The position numbers were made by a program, and so were the translations under genes. DNA of 64,000 bases from Papilionanthe hookeriana x Papilionanthe teres. Lineage: Eukaryota; Streptophyta; Magnoliopsida; Asparagales; Orchidaceae. The stretch lies in the NCBI GenBank assembly GCA_022702705.1, contig CM040430.1, forward strand, positions 81,364,227 through 81,428,226, in the 5' to 3' direction. Position 1 is the first letter of the stretch. Each line of letters opens with the position of its first letter. This document shows positions 11,891 through 23,949 of the stretch, one piece after another. A model generated the notes under the pieces. It did not search any database. It saw only the letters and a list, made by a program, of their open reading frames with translations, and was not told the DNA's origin.

Positions 11891-13035
11891 ATGGATCCAA
11901 AGTCAAAGCGTGCACGAGAAAAGACGAAGTTTGATTCTGAGAAATTTGTTAGTATGAGGGCTGAGGAATGATACGTCGATGCATTGCAGTCACTTAAGTT
12001 GATTCCTGAGCATGTGTTTAGTAAGCCAGGAGAGGTGATTGAAGATATGATTGATAGAAGAAATTGGGAGAATTACTGTTGCTTCTCCGCTGTTGCTGTT
12101 GTTTCTGTGGTTAGAGAATTTTATGCAAATTTGCCTGCTACAGAAGAGAATCAAGTGATGGTTAGGAGGCATGAGGTCAACTTTTCTTCTGAGGTAATCA
12201 ATACTTTTTTTGGATTACCTCCTGACATGTTCTGTTTTTATTCTAACTATCATCCTTCGGAAGGGGAATTAGATGAGATCATGGTATTTCTGACTGATGG
12301 AAGAAGATTATGGAAAATAACAAATGATAGAAGAGTGAACTTTCCTCGCTTCCAAATCGAATGCCATTTCTAAGGCCTGACATTATTTTATCTCATCTAA
12401 GTTGTTACCTTCGAGTCATACTAGTGAAGTAACGAGAGAAAGAGCTGTGTTGAACCATTGTATTCAGCAAGGGAAGCCTATTGACATTGGAGGTATAATT
12501 TTTGATTATGTTTTGAACTATGCTAGATCAATCACAATTGTAGGTATGAGATTTCCTTCCTTGATTCATTCACTATGTGAACGATCTGGATTGAAGTTTG
12601 ATACCTGGGAAGAGGTACTTCAGCCATTGAGACCAATTACCAGTATAAATGTTGGTGCTTACACCGTACATTCGTAGTTTGGTCGGAGAGGAGGATTTGG
12701 TAGGGCTTCTATCGCTTCGCTTCGTCGCATCTACTTCTCGTGCTACTACTTCACGTGCTTCGTCATCTACCGATTCACAGACCGGTTTATTAAGAAAGAT
12801 TTTGAAAAAGTCGAGTCTTACTCGAGAGCATATGAAAGATATGGATGGTAAGCTGGATAATGTGGAGAGATATATTATAAAACATGATGAATATGAGGAG
12901 AGTTATCAACAATATTTGGATAGACTGATTAGAGGTGATCAAAGTGCTGAGATGCTACCTCATCCATTCTACATACCTTATGTGCCATCTAGGGATTGGA
13001 ACGAGCAAGATGATGAGGATGAGGATGAAGAGTAG
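11891..13035 (+). pseudogene. ORF3 of element A (env-position ORF), broken
   Basis: It starts MDPKSKRAREKTKFDSEKF at 11891 and ends in an acidic tail (DDEDEDEE) at 13035. A stop at 11968..11970 and a frameshift near 12370..12400 break it. The core reads CCFSAVAVVSVVREFYANLP, VNFSSEVINTFFGLPPD, then RAVLNHCIQQGKPIDIGGII and SLIHSLCERSGLKFD. It matches ORF3 of element C (31112..32152). As I recall, this VREFYANL...IN..YGLP type of sequence is annotated in plants as a putative plant transposon protein domain. It occupies the position of the env-like ORF in Athila elements but has no clear signal peptide or membrane span. The ATG follows a splice-acceptor-like AG. Confidence 0.75.
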
Positions 13036-14529
13036 ATGTATGTTGTTTGTTTTAGTTATTGTGTTTTTATACTGTGTTACTGTGTACTTTATCTAGTGTT
13101 TTTGTTTGATGATTGTGTTGTGATGTGAACCTTGATAGTATGCAGATTGTAGTTGTACTATTTATCTGTTATGCATATTCAGGTATTGTTGTTTTATTGT
13201 GGATTTATATGTTGCTTTGTGATAGTGTGTAATAGTAAATATTTTTATATGTATGTTATGTCAGAGTTTTTAATAGTGTGTACCTTAATTTAAAAAACTG
13301 TTAGGAGATTATAAACCACAATTAGGAACTTCTACTTAGGGAACTATATGTTTAAAATTTTTTCAAATTCCACTATCATTTGTTATCTGTATCAGTGTGT
13401 TATTTTAGTCAGTGTGTTTGCTTTGAAAACCTCCACCACTGTAGAAGTCTTCTGAAATTTTTACTTTTCTTATTATAAAAAAAATATATTTTGTTTTGAA
13501 AAAACTAAATTTGATTTCATTTTACTCCAGTTATTTAAATTGTTATACTTGCATATTAGGATATTAAAAATTCCTGCAAGCATGATATGTCAGTTTTAAT
13601 ATCTCACCCATATATCTTTTCTTATGCTTAAATGTTTTATCTTAATTAAAAAATTAAAGCTTGGGGGGGATTTTAAAAACCAAAGATTTTTAAAAACCTA
13701 AAATTTTATTTGATTCTCAAGAATACTTAAAAATAAATCTTATTTTTGATTGAGAACAATTATGTACATGAAGTTATATTAGGGGAACAAAATTTTGAAT
13801 ATAGAAATGAATAAAATAATTTAGTTAAAATTTATAAGTAATTATGAAAAACTTAAAGTTAAAATTTTCTTATCGAAGAGGTGTTAAATAATGTTAAACT
13901 ATCTTTAGTAAGAAGTTTTGTATTTTTGGATAAATGGAAGGTTTGACTTTTATTCTTCAAAGCTTAAATTTCTTTTATTGAAGAATAATTTTCAAAGACT
14001 ATTATTATGATGTAAATCTGATCTTTATTTTAAATGGAAGGATGTAATTCAAAATCATTAAAAGTCTATCCAGATATAGTACTCCTTGAAGAGAAAAAAA
14101 AAGAAAAAGTGAAAAGTAGTATATCAAAAGGGAGGAGAAGCTTCGAGGATTTAAGGGCCTAATCAAAAATCGGTTTCATACCTAAAGTTTAAGATATAAG
14201 TTTAGAGAAAATCTAAAACTTAAGGTTATAATATAATAAATAAAATTATTTTTCAAATAAAGATTTTTAAGTGAGAAAAATAAATGTTTGCATCATATAT
14301 TTTGAAGAAACTACAAATATTTCTGAAATAGATATTGACTTATATTTTCCATTTTTCTTTACTTAAGAACTTTCTAAACTTTAAGTTGATTTTAATATCT
14401 GAAATTTTTTCTAAATTAGACTATTCCATTTCTAGAACAAAAATTTGTTATCTTCCTAAGAAACTTATTACATAATTTGCATGCTAAAATATTCTATTAG
14501 ATTAACTGTCACATGAGGACAAGTAACAT
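13036..14529 (+). other. 3' non-coding region of element A
   Basis: AT-rich, no coding capacity seen. It holds a second polypurine-like tract (gcttgggggggatttt, 13659..13674) and a block near 14065 (ctatccagatatagta) that also occurs in elements B and C. Confidence 0.7.
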
Positions 14530-14547
14530 TTTAAGTTTGGGGGATTT
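14530..14547 (+). other. polypurine tract of element A
   Basis: taagtttgggggatttt lies directly against the TGATAC start of the 3' LTR. It is the expected primer site for plus-strand DNA synthesis, and the same tract precedes the LTRs of B and C. Confidence 0.85.
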
Positions 14548-16338
14548 TGATACACCTAAAATATATAGTATTTTTATGCAAATTTTTATACCTATTTTTA
14601 ATGATATTGCACTTTAAGGAATATATTTTGTGTTTTTCTTGCAGGTATGATGACAATGGATGGTCATGATGAAAGGAACAAAATTGGATTAAATTTGGAG
14701 CAAAAATAATGAAAAATCAAAATTTTGGCACTAGCGGCTAAGCGCCTCTGGGCCGGTGCTTAGCCGCTAGTTAAAAATCGAAATTCAAATGAATTTGGCG
14801 CCAATTTCAAAGGGGATGGGATGCAACTCTTGGTGGTAACTACCATAACTTCCTTTGGGAGGTAAGTTTGAATGAAGGGGTGCGTTCCTTGGTAGATACA
14901 TCGAATCCGGACACATTTTGAAGAGACGCAAGACACCTTTTGGTTTACTTATTTAAAGAGAGTCTTAGGAAAGATTAGGAGAGGCTTTAGGAGGCTCTTC
15001 CACCGCATTTCGAAGGGTACTTCCATTGTTCTTCCACTCGCATTTTAAGAGTTTTTATTAAGTGTAGGAGTAGAGAGTAGAAAGGAGAAAAGTGTCGAGT
15101 GAAGTCTTCTTCGCCCACTTCTTTTCTTTCTTTTAGTTTAGTTTTTATCGAAGTTCGAAGTCCGTATTCCGAGTCATCGGAGTCGGGAGACTTGCTTCCG
15201 AGGAGTAGTTTAACGAAGAGTCAAAGTTTCGGAGGAACTTCCTTAGTCTCATGGAGAGGATTTTCAGATAAGTGTTTATTTTTAATCTTTTTATTAATAC
15301 TTGCTTTTGTTTGTTATTTTTCTTATTGTTTTTAATTTCAAATCAATGTGTTTTTATATTTTCCCAATGCATTCTGAGTAGTTTACTTTATCTTTTTCTT
15401 TCTTAAATGGAGAAGTAATTAATTTATAAAGAATTGTTGTGGAAAGTTTAAGTATTTAAAAGTTGGAAGAACTTGTGAAGATTGATTCTGAAAACTTTGT
15501 TTACTTCTTAATTTGGCCTGTTAAGTTGTTGAATTTCTTGAGATTATGTAAGATCCAATGCGGTATTGTCTCATAAAAGTTAGTAAGAATCACATGCAAT
15601 TATATGGGTTAGAATTGTAGTCCATATAATTGAATGTAATATTAGAAGATATTTTTATGAAAGGGAGTAAAATTAGATGATTTTAGAGTGACAGGCTAAA
15701 ACCCCCTAATTTGGTTTGAAATTTTGAGTTTTGTTATGTGAAGTTAGCCCCCAGGTGGTGGGAATTGAGGGAACTTTAGAGTGAGAGACTGGTATCTTCC
15801 CTGCCTAACCATGTTCAAAATAATAAAAATTTCAAATTAACCTATGTTCTTTATAGAACCAAGTAAGGGTAAAGACACATTGGCTTCTATTTGTCACAAC
15901 AAATTTAAATACTTCCACAACAATACTTTAAGAATTATTACTACTTCATAAAAGGAAAGAAAAAGATATTTTAGTTAACAATATTTTACATCCAGTGTTA
16001 TTAGTTATTATAATTTTAATTTCATTGCTCAACATTTTATTAAGGAAATTTTAAACGACAAATCAATTTTCAAAACTTTTCAAAATCAAGACATACTTTT
16101 TAAAAAACAATTAAAGAAAGTAAAAAGATAATTTTCTGATTTCTTTAAAATTTTTTCATATTTTTCCTGTGGGTTCGATATCTCGGGACTTAATTAGAAA
16201 GTCCTATATTACTTGATAAACGATATGTATACTTGCGTAGTATCTCATCTTATAAAATCATAAGTTTCATATTTAAATCATCAGCGCATTTGTCCAGCGG
16301 AGTCAAGTTTTTGGAGCCATAACATTTATCGGGGATCA
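14548..16338 (+). repeat. 3' LTR of element A
   Basis: Starts TGATACACC and ends GGGGATCA, 1791 bp, matching 2915..4693. The small frame at 15099..15335 inside it has no recognisable product and is broken in the other LTR. Confidence 0.92.
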
Positions 16339-16343
16339 AATTA
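16339..16343. repeat. target-site duplication of element A, right copy
   Basis: AATTA immediately after the GGGGATCA end of the 3' LTR; identical to 2910..2914. It fixes the element limits exactly. Confidence 0.85.
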
Positions 16344-16706
16344 CTAATCTAAAAATGTGATGGTTCAAATTAGAAGAACTTTTAGTGAATCGAACTAGCC
16401 CAGGTTCTAAAATATTTTTCATCAAACTTGAGAATTTGTTTTCCTATCTATTTCAGAAATATATGCATATTTTTCAAACTTCGAATTCTATGAACTTTAC
16501 TTTCTAGACTTAAGAACTTTCTTAAAAATAATTTTTACTAATAGAAGTATAAAAAACAAACTTAGGATCATTCTAAGTTCTTTACTTTAGAAAGACTTAA
16601 CTGAAACTAATTTTTGATTAGGACCTCTCCTTATGCTTCTTCTAACACTTTTTTTTTTCCTTTTTTCCTTTTTAGGATCTTTTTGATCCATTTTTTTTGC
16701 TCTTTT

Positions 16707-16746
<40 letters not shown>

Positions 16747-18196
16747 TGGTGCCCTAAAGATCGGTTAATCCCAAAAGTTGCTCGGTGGATCATACTCTAA
16801 TGGTGGCCGATTTCCGGGATGGCCGAAACGCGGTCTCTTCCACACCTTAGAGCAATTCTTCGGGATCACCGAGCTCGACGGATTTCTACTTGTTAAATTC
16901 TCCAGAGGGAGACCTGATCACATTAATCTGGAAACCTATAAGCTTCAAAGTATTACCAAAGCCATCTATATATATATGAGGATTACTATATCTGGAGAAG
17001 TCCTTAAATGAATTTAAATTCCACTGTCCTCCTCTAAAGTTAAAACTTATTACTTTCCTTTACTTAATAAGATGTATTTTTTTATTTTTTTAAATACTTT
17101 CTAAAATGGCCTTAAATGTTTGAAAATAAAAATTCTATGAATCCTTGATTTTTCAAAAATACAATACTTCCTACCAAAGATAGTTATTCATTTTCCCAAG
17201 TTCTCTACTAAATATCCTTAACTCTACGTTCACCATTTTCACTAAAAATATCAACTAAGTTTTCCTACTCTATTTACATACTTAAAATTCTAACATTCTT
17301 AAGATGACTCCACATAAAAATAATCATTAGAAATAAAACAAATTTATTTGTAGTACTTTTGAAAAATTGTAAGGTTTAAATTTGAAACAATTTTCTTTTC
17401 CCCCCAAACTTAAGCTCAAACATGTGTACCAATGAAGTAAAAAAATATGCGGCAGGGAAAAATCATTTTTACAATTTACTATACATCTTAAAAAAATATC
17501 AACAAATAGGACATGGTAGAATCTTGCAGTAGAAAGTAAATCTAGCCTAAACATGCTTGACATAACACTATAAAAGAAATTTAAATAGTAGAACAAGTAC
17601 AAACTGAAGATTAAATATAAACACATTTTAAAATTTATAAAGGAATTGTTGGATGCTAACAAGTTTAAAATATTAAGATAAGTTTTGTCATCTCCAATGA
17701 CTCATTCAACTTGACTCACAAATATAGACACACAAACTCCAATACATAGACTCATAAATTCATAAACAAACAACAAATGAGGTTAATTCATCCTTTAACT
17801 CATCGCATCTCATTAACTTAACTTCAATTCCTAACAAAATGAAATTTATATGATTTTCCACATGTTATTAATCAAATAGGTTCATGACTCCTACCAAATG
17901 AAAACAAAGTCATAAAAAGGAAGTAAGATGTCTCCTGTAAAACTCAAGTCCGGGTAAGACCTGAGTCATAGTGGAATCATCAATCCAAACAACTACAAGA
18001 GAATATACAAGTTTAGCCATAATTAGAAGTTAAGGAATCACCTCCCTCATGACACAGACAAAGATCAAATCAAACCACTAACAATCCAAACATCCACCAA
18101 TCATCAATCTATTTGATCAATACATACTAAAGCAAACACAATACAACACTAGCAATCAAAACTCTCAAGCACACTAAATCAAACCACATTGATAAC
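16344..18196 (-). other. 3' non-coding region of element B
   Basis: Minus-strand counterpart of 13036..14529 in A. It holds the ctccagatatagtaatcctc block (about 16980..17000) and a polypurine-like tract (17391..17414). It also has an (AT)n microsatellite and an extra block of about 250 bases not present in A or C. Only about 780 bases separate the post-pol motif from the polypurine-like tract, against about 3.4 kb in A, so the small ORF and ORF3 are missing. Confidence 0.6.
16708..16740. repeat. (AT)n microsatellite
   Basis: About 14 uninterrupted AT dinucleotides followed by gtatatatt. Confidence 0.9.
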
Positions 18197-18241
18197 TATA
18201 GGTTACCTCCCATAGAGCGCTAGGTTTAACATCATCAGCCC
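18197..18241 (-). other. conserved post-pol motif, element B
   Basis: The minus strand reads gatgttaaacctagcgctc then tatgggaggtaac, the same block as 10147..10198 in A and 27828..27879 in C. Its position here, with no pol upstream, shows that the RT-to-integrase segment was removed. Confidence 0.7.
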
Positions 18242-18259
18242 GACAAATGATTCCTCCTG

Positions 18260-18735
18260 GATAAAAATTCCATTTAAGTAATCCTTAATCAATTGCCCAA
18301 TCGTTTTTAGATCCAAGGATTCCTACAATATTTTCAAATTGTAATTTTTCTTTCAGCTCTACTTTTTCAGATTAATTTGTATCATTGTTCCAAATATTTC
18401 TTTCTAGATCCAATATTCTTCTAATGATTTTCTCAATTTGCATATTAATATCTTCCTTGAAATTTATAAGAAATGGATCTTTATAAGATACTTCAAGATC
18501 TCCCGAAATTTGGATCAGATTTTCTCTAAGATAATTCAATTTTTGGATCAAATTCTACTGGGATTTTCTTTTGTCTCATGTTATCTTCTAATTCTTCTCT
18601 TTGTTACTGATTAAATGGTAAGGGTGGTCTTTCTATATTTAACTTAGTTGAGAAACTTGGTTTTTCTAATTCCTTATGAATTTTCTTCTATTGGTCTTTC
18701 AATATCCTTATCCCTTTTCTTAACTCAAAGTTATT
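18260..18735 (-). other. unexplained stretch replacing pol in element B
   Basis: This lies where RT, RNase H and integrase should be. Translation of the minus strand gives short protein-like pieces (for example REELEDNMRQKKIPVEFDPKI and, in another frame, LEKPSFST) separated by stops. I do not recognise a family. It may be decayed linker coding sequence or foreign filler DNA. Confidence 0.4.
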
Positions 18736-19209
18736 TTAAAATATATCCTCAAATTTTCTTCCAAGTTTTAGTTTAATAACTTTATCTTGTTCATTATTCA
18801 ATTCAAGTTTTTCTTGAGATTGAGTCAAATCTGAAGATATAAAGACTGGTGGTGTAGATGAATTTTCTAAATAGGTAGGCTTTAAAATTATATGTGGTAC
18901 ATTCATCATAAGTTCACGATATTTTTTAATAGATGGAGTTAAAATTTTACTATTTTCAGTAACGTCCATCATTTCACACCTCTCCTGAATATACATACAG
19001 TCTTCTTTAAACAACATTTTCAACTCATCATGAAAGCCAATTTCGATCTCATCTGTTAACTTACTCTTAAAACATTCTTGGAAATGGTCTTTACTTAGAT
19101 AATCAATTTCATCCATCCAAAAACAATCATCATCTTTTCTCTCTGCTGCATTTTTTATAATCTTTAACACATCAAAGGTGAATTCCTGGACATTAATATT
19201 CATAGTCAA
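18736..19209 (-). pseudogene. protease-to-RT linker of element B
   Basis: A 157-codon open stretch beginning MTMNINVQEFTFDVLK. That start aligns with the protease end of A and C (MRVNDQTVTFNISKLMK). It continues with an acidic linker containing CEMMDVTENSKILTPSIKKY, similar to ESFELLDVTEKDKSYGPSIEK in A. It ends GRKFEDIF where RT should start, but no RT follows. Confidence 0.65.
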
Positions 19210-19911
19210 TTCTCATTTTCGCACATCTATCATAGCTTGTCTAGTAACAAGGAAAGATCTCCCCAAAATAATTAGATTTTTTTATTTCTCCATATCTAAT
19301 ACAATAAAGTCCAAAAGAAAGATAAATTTATCCACTTTAACAAGAACATCTTCTATAACCCCTTTTGGATAAATGATAGATCAATCAGCTAACTGAAGGT
19401 TTACAGTAGTAGGAGAAATATCGTAAAAACCTAACTTTCTAAATATAGATAGAGGCATCACATTAATGCTTGCTCTTTAATCACATAAAGCTTCTCTACA
19501 TAATCTTTCTTCATTTGCACAAGGAATTGTTAAGCTACAAGGATCTTTAAGTATCTGAGGAAACATTTTCTAAAGTATAGCGCTGCACTCCTCAATTAGT
19601 GCAACTGCCTTGTAATGCTCAAATTTCCTTTTCTTGTTTAATATATCCTTCATAAACTTTGAATAACTTGGCATCTGTTCCAAAGCTTCAGTGAAAGGAA
19701 TATTTATCGTTAACTTCTTAAGTACTTCTATAAACTTTAAAAATTGTTTATCCATCACATGTTGTCTAAGTCTTTGAGGAAATGGAGCTGGGGGCATTTC
19801 TAAATTGATTTTAGTTGTATATATTAAATTTTTCAGATCCTTAGAAACATGTTTTTCATATATTTTTGTTTCCTTTATTTCTCTCACAACTTCTTTCTCT
19901 TTTCTAACCAC
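19210..19911 (-). pseudogene. protease region of element B, broken
   Basis: On the minus strand 19911..19570 gives a linker (MPPAPFPQRLRQHVMDKQFL, then LKKLTINIPFTEALEQMPSY and KAVALIEECSAIL), which precedes protease in A and C. The protease domain follows in 19560..19210 with recognisable LQLAD and DFIVLD-like pieces across stops. It is inactive. Confidence 0.7.
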
Positions 19912-19947
19912 ATCCTCTATTTCTCTTCCACTTCTTAATTGGACAGC

Positions 19948-20608
19948 TTATATTTGTTCATTATCGTTCTTTTCAGGGTTGATCTCAGTGTTGCTAGAAA
20001 GTGTTCCTTGGGGACTATTGCTAAGTGAATTAACAATTTGTTTTAGTTGATTTTCTATATTTCTAATTGCAGCATTTTGACTTTGCAACTGATTTCCCAT
20101 TTGCAATACCACTTCTTCTATAAACATCTGCTTATCATCAAATTGTTGATCATTGTTAGAGTTTGGTGGATATGAAGGTCTATAGTATGGGTTCCCCTGA
20201 TTATTCCAACTTTCATTAAGATTGTCATTATTATTTCCCATTGTTGGTTTCCACCCCCAGTAGTATCATTCTAATTAAAATTAGGTTGGTTCTTCCAATC
20301 TGGGTTGTAAAAGTTAGAATATGGGGTTTTTATGGTATTTAAAGTCTCATATGATAATTTAGAATTAATCATACGCCCTAATGAACTTTCCTCACCTACT
20401 GAAGTAAATTGAGGCTGGTTCATTCCAAATTGGTCCAACTTCCATGATATTATAGCAACCTGAGATGCAAGAATTGCAATCGCATCTGTATCATAAACAC
20501 TAGCTACCTTTTTAGGATTTACCCTTGCAAAGGGCCATTAAAATTATTTTGTAGCCATTACTTCAATTAATGCATATGCTTCATCAAATGATTTTGACAT
20601 TAATGAAC
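19948..20608 (-). pseudogene. gag (C-terminal half) of element B, cut by element C
   Basis: From 20605 downward the minus strand reads SLMSKSFDEAYALIE, then WPFARVNPKKVA, the gag segment matched by 5532..5650 in A. The Asn-rich tail and MGNQLQSQNAAIRNIENQLKQIVNSL follow (20241..19948). The N-terminal half is absent because element C begins at 20609, and its continuation is not found to the right of C. Confidence 0.8.
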
Positions 20609-22382
20609 CGATCCACCTTAAAATTACCTAAATTTTTATATCATTTTTAACTAATATTTAAAGATATTACGCATTAATGAAATGTATTTCTTATGTTTTT
20701 GGTGTAGGTACAAGAAAGTGAGTTTATGAAGAAAAAGAGTAAAAAAGGAGTAAAAGGAGCAAAAATGAGTCAAGTGAAGAAAAGAAGAAAAAAGGGCTGA
20801 CTCTGGCGCCGAGGCTCCAGACTCAGTAGGGAAATCTAGAGAATTCTTGGACAGTTTTGTGACAGTTATTGATGACTCATAAGCAATCTAAAAGTCTCTG
20901 GACAAATTCCCATATGTTATAATCAAGATAGAATGATTATAGACACAGGGAATCAGTTATTCAATGAATAGGTGCAACTCAAAACCTGAAGGGACGCGTT
21001 CATTCACACAGGAGACTGGCGCCTAGGCGCCACAGTTACTTTTGAGAATATTTAACGAATTTGAAAGAATTTTGAAGAGGTGCTGGAAGCAACCCCTGGT
21101 CATTTTCAAAGCTTTATAAATAAAGGACGATTCTACAACAAAAAGGGAGGTTGTTTGAAGTGTGTAGGTGTTATAAGAGTGAAAGAGGTGTGTATTCTCA
21201 TTAAACTAAAGAGTTTGGAGTGTTATTTACCTTTAGTGAGAGTTCAGAGTGTTTTTAATGTGATTGCTGGAGTTGGAGTCTTGTAAAAGTTGGTCAGAGT
21301 CAGAGAAACTTCAAAGGATTGCTTGGATATCATTCCAAACAAGTATTTATAATTTGGTTCTTAAGTTTTTTACTTTGAATTTGAATTATATAAATATGGT
21401 TTGTGGTGTGAATCCTATACATTCTGAGTAGTCTTCTTCTCCTTCTCCCTACGAATATGAATTGATTTAGTTATGGATTTATTTTAGTTTTGAGAACATT
21501 CTTTTCTTCTTCCATAATTTGTGATGATACTTTACTTGATATTCATTTACACTGCAACTTGATCACTTGTAATGTTAAAATCTGTGGAGAATTCTTAAGA
21601 TCTTATCGTGGGCTAAGAGTTCTTAACTTATAAGTATCACATTTCCCTTGGAAAGGTAGATGGTAAATCTTTGAAGAGAGAGGTGCGAATAGATAGAAAG
21701 ATAATCTTTGAAGGGCGTAGAATTGAATATGTTTTTAGAGTGACAGGCTAAATTCTATCAATTTGGTTAAAGAAGAGGTGACAAGTCACTAGTAGGCCAG
21801 ACCATGGGCACCCTTGGGGGGGAATCTTGAAGTGAGAGCCTAGAAATTTGTCCCTTACTACTAATAATCTATCCTAATCCAATCTTCAAAAACTAGCCAA
21901 TGTTCTTTATACACTTGACTAGAGGGTAAAGAATATACATGCTCCTATTTATCAAAATATCTCATTCTCAAAGTTCTCAAGCTAATTTAGATGTTTACTA
22001 ATCATGAAACATTTTGTATGGGGAAAGAATCTTGTTTATTTTGTTAAAGCATTTAAATTACATTCTTACTTACAACTGCTACTTAAGTAACTTGCATATT
22101 TTTACTTCTTAGTTGATTATTTTTTAAATAGATTTTCTTCTTTCTTTCTTAATTTTTACTTAGTCTTCCTCGTGCGATCGATATCTGGGGTTTTTAAAAA
22201 AGAAAGCCCTATATTACTTGAAACGATATGTATACTTGCGTAGTACCTTTACTGTACGATTTATATTTATTTACAAAAACTTTTATCTTTAATTATCGTA
22301 CATTAGCCGCTTAATCTGATTTGGGGTCAAGTTTAGCCATAATTTTAGTAGCTATTTTACTTGCGTAATTGCGGTCGGGTCA
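20609..22382 (+). repeat. 5' LTR of element C
   Basis: 1774 bp, from (C)GATCCACC to GGGTCA immediately before the PBS leader. The first ~760 bp align with 61514..62273. It carries palindromic GGCGCC blocks (about 20808 and 21008) and the shared late block tattacttg...gtatacttgcgtagta (22210..22247). The 21080..21286 frame is present in both LTRs but resembles no known protein and is probably transcribed LTR. Confidence 0.9.
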
Positions 22383-22388
22383 AGTTTT

Positions 22389-22405
22389 TGGCGCCGTTGC
22401 CGGGG
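22389..22405 (+). other. primer-binding site of element C (tRNA-Asp)
   Basis: TGGCGCCGTTGCCGGGG, a perfect 17-base complement to the 3' end of plant tRNA-Asp as I know it, six bases after the LTR end. Confidence 0.93.
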
Positions 22406-22526
22406 AAACAATAGAAGTAAACATAAATTAAAAAAAGAAAGATAAACATTTTTATAATACATATATATTTTTTAAAAAATATATTTGTGTGCTATTTTTA
22501 ACTAAAAATATCTTCTAATTTCTTTT

Positions 22527-23890
22527 ATACGAAGTTCAAGATCTAACGGATTAATACCCCATAATTCTGAATTAGAACGCACTGTAGGAAAAATTAGAAA
22601 AGAAAAACAAATTCATAATTTGCAAGAAAGGGCTAATATACCTCGAAATAATAGGGAACAAAATATTGCAGAAAATGATCATCAAAATTTACAAAGACCC
22701 TTAAGAGAATATGCTAACCCTACAGCTGATGAAATTCATTTAAGCATTCAAATCCCTATTGTAACAATAAATTCATTTGAACTTGAACCTGTAATTATAC
22801 AAATGGTCCAAAATAATCAGTATAGAGGATCTCCTACTGAAGATCCTAATTTACTCATTGCTACTTTTCTAGAATTCTGTGCTACTTTCAAGCATGATAA
22901 TGTTTCTGATGATGCTGTTAGCCTTAGACTTTTTCCTTTTTCATTAAGGCATAAGGCTAAGATGTGGCTAAATTCGTTAGCAACATGATCTATTAATTTT
23001 TGGGGAGAAATAGTTCAAAAATTTCTAGCTAAGTATTTTCCACCATCTAAAACTACAGAACTTAGAAATGATATAACCTCATTTACTTAATTTGAAGGAG
23101 AAACTATTTATAAAGCATGTGAACGATTTAAAGTACTTCTTAGAAAGTGCCCACATAATGCTTTATCGGACTGGTTAATTATACAAACATTTTATAATGG
23201 ATTAATAGGTTCTCTTAGATCTATAGTAGATGCTGCTGCTGGTGGTTCCTTAATGGCTAAGTCATTCGATTAAGCTTATGCTTTAATTGAAGAAATGACA
23301 ACTAATAATTTTCAATGGCCTTCAGATAGAGTAAATATTAAAAGAGTGGCTGTTATTCAAGAAAATGAAGCCTTTCTATTTTAGTTTCTCAAGTTGCTGC
23401 AATATCTAAGAAATTGGATAATTTATCTCAGTTATGACATTTATGTAATGATAATTCAGGAAGTACTGATGAATCTCAAACCTTAGAGACTGCAAGCTAT
23501 CGCTAGCAAAACTAATAACCCATATTCCAATTACTATAATCCAGGTTGGAAAAATCACCCTAACTTAAATTGGAATAATGCAAATCCACAATGGAGTAAT
23601 AACTAACCTAACCCAATTGGAAATTGGAATAATCAATGTAATTCTAACTATCGACCTTCTTATCCTCCTGGTTTTAATAACCATCAATTTAAGGAAAAGA
23701 AATTGTCTATAGAAGAATTAATTTTACAAATGGGTAGTCGAGTTGCGAAAGTCGAAATCTTTGCGATAAGAAATATCGAGAATCAAATGGAGTAAATTGC
23801 AAATGCAATTAACAACAGATTACAAGGAACACTTCCAAGTACTGTTGAAGTAAATCTAAGAGAAAATGGAAAAGATCAAGAGTAAATTAA
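22527..23890 (+). pseudogene. gag of element C, broken
   Basis: The start codon position reads ATA instead of ATG (22529 region; compare 4822 in A). Clear segments are NSELERTVGKI, then 22620..22988 with LLIATFLEFCATFKHD, LRLFPFSLRHKAKMWLNSL, then FLAKYFPPSKTTELRNDITSF, LLRKCPHNALSDWLIIQTF, YNGLIGSLRSIVDAAAGGSL and EEMTTNNFQWPSD (to about 23330). The Asn-rich tail (GNWNNQ) and IRNIENQME complete it. Stops at 22987, 23088 and 23270 plus a frameshift near 23380 break it. Confidence 0.9.
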
Positions 23891-23949
23891 AGCTGTATTA
23901 CTTAGAAGTGGAAAAGAACTAAGGGATGGAAAGGGAAATAAAATTCAAA

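Larger units (their letters stand above)
2915..16338 (+). mobile_element. element A, complete Athila-like Ty3/gypsy retrotransposon
   Basis: A 13,424-bp element with two LTRs, PBS, gag, protease, RT/RNase H, integrase, a small ORF, ORF3, 3' non-coding region and polypurine tract, flanked by the 5-bp duplication AATTA. The order and the RT signature (fast match to the RMPFGLCNA and FLGHAGFYRRY motifs), the tRNA-Asp PBS and the extra ORF after integrase all fit the Athila group. All reading frames are broken, so it cannot move by itself. It is inserted in the 3' region of element B in the opposite orientation. Confidence 0.92.
1120..20608 (-). mobile_element. element B, Athila-like, gag/pro only, interrupted by element A
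   Basis: B reads on the minus strand: gag from 20608 downward, protease and linker to 18736, an unexplained stretch to 18260, a post-pol motif at 18241..18197, a 3' non-coding region to 16344, then (after removing element A, 2915..16338, and one copy of its AATTA target duplication) 2909..2818 and the LTR 2817..1120. No RT, RNase H, integrase or ORF3 is present between protease and the 3' region, so it looks non-autonomous. Its gag is cut at 20608 by element C, and the 5' part is not in the window. It is the oldest layer, since both A and C sit inside it. Confidence 0.7.
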
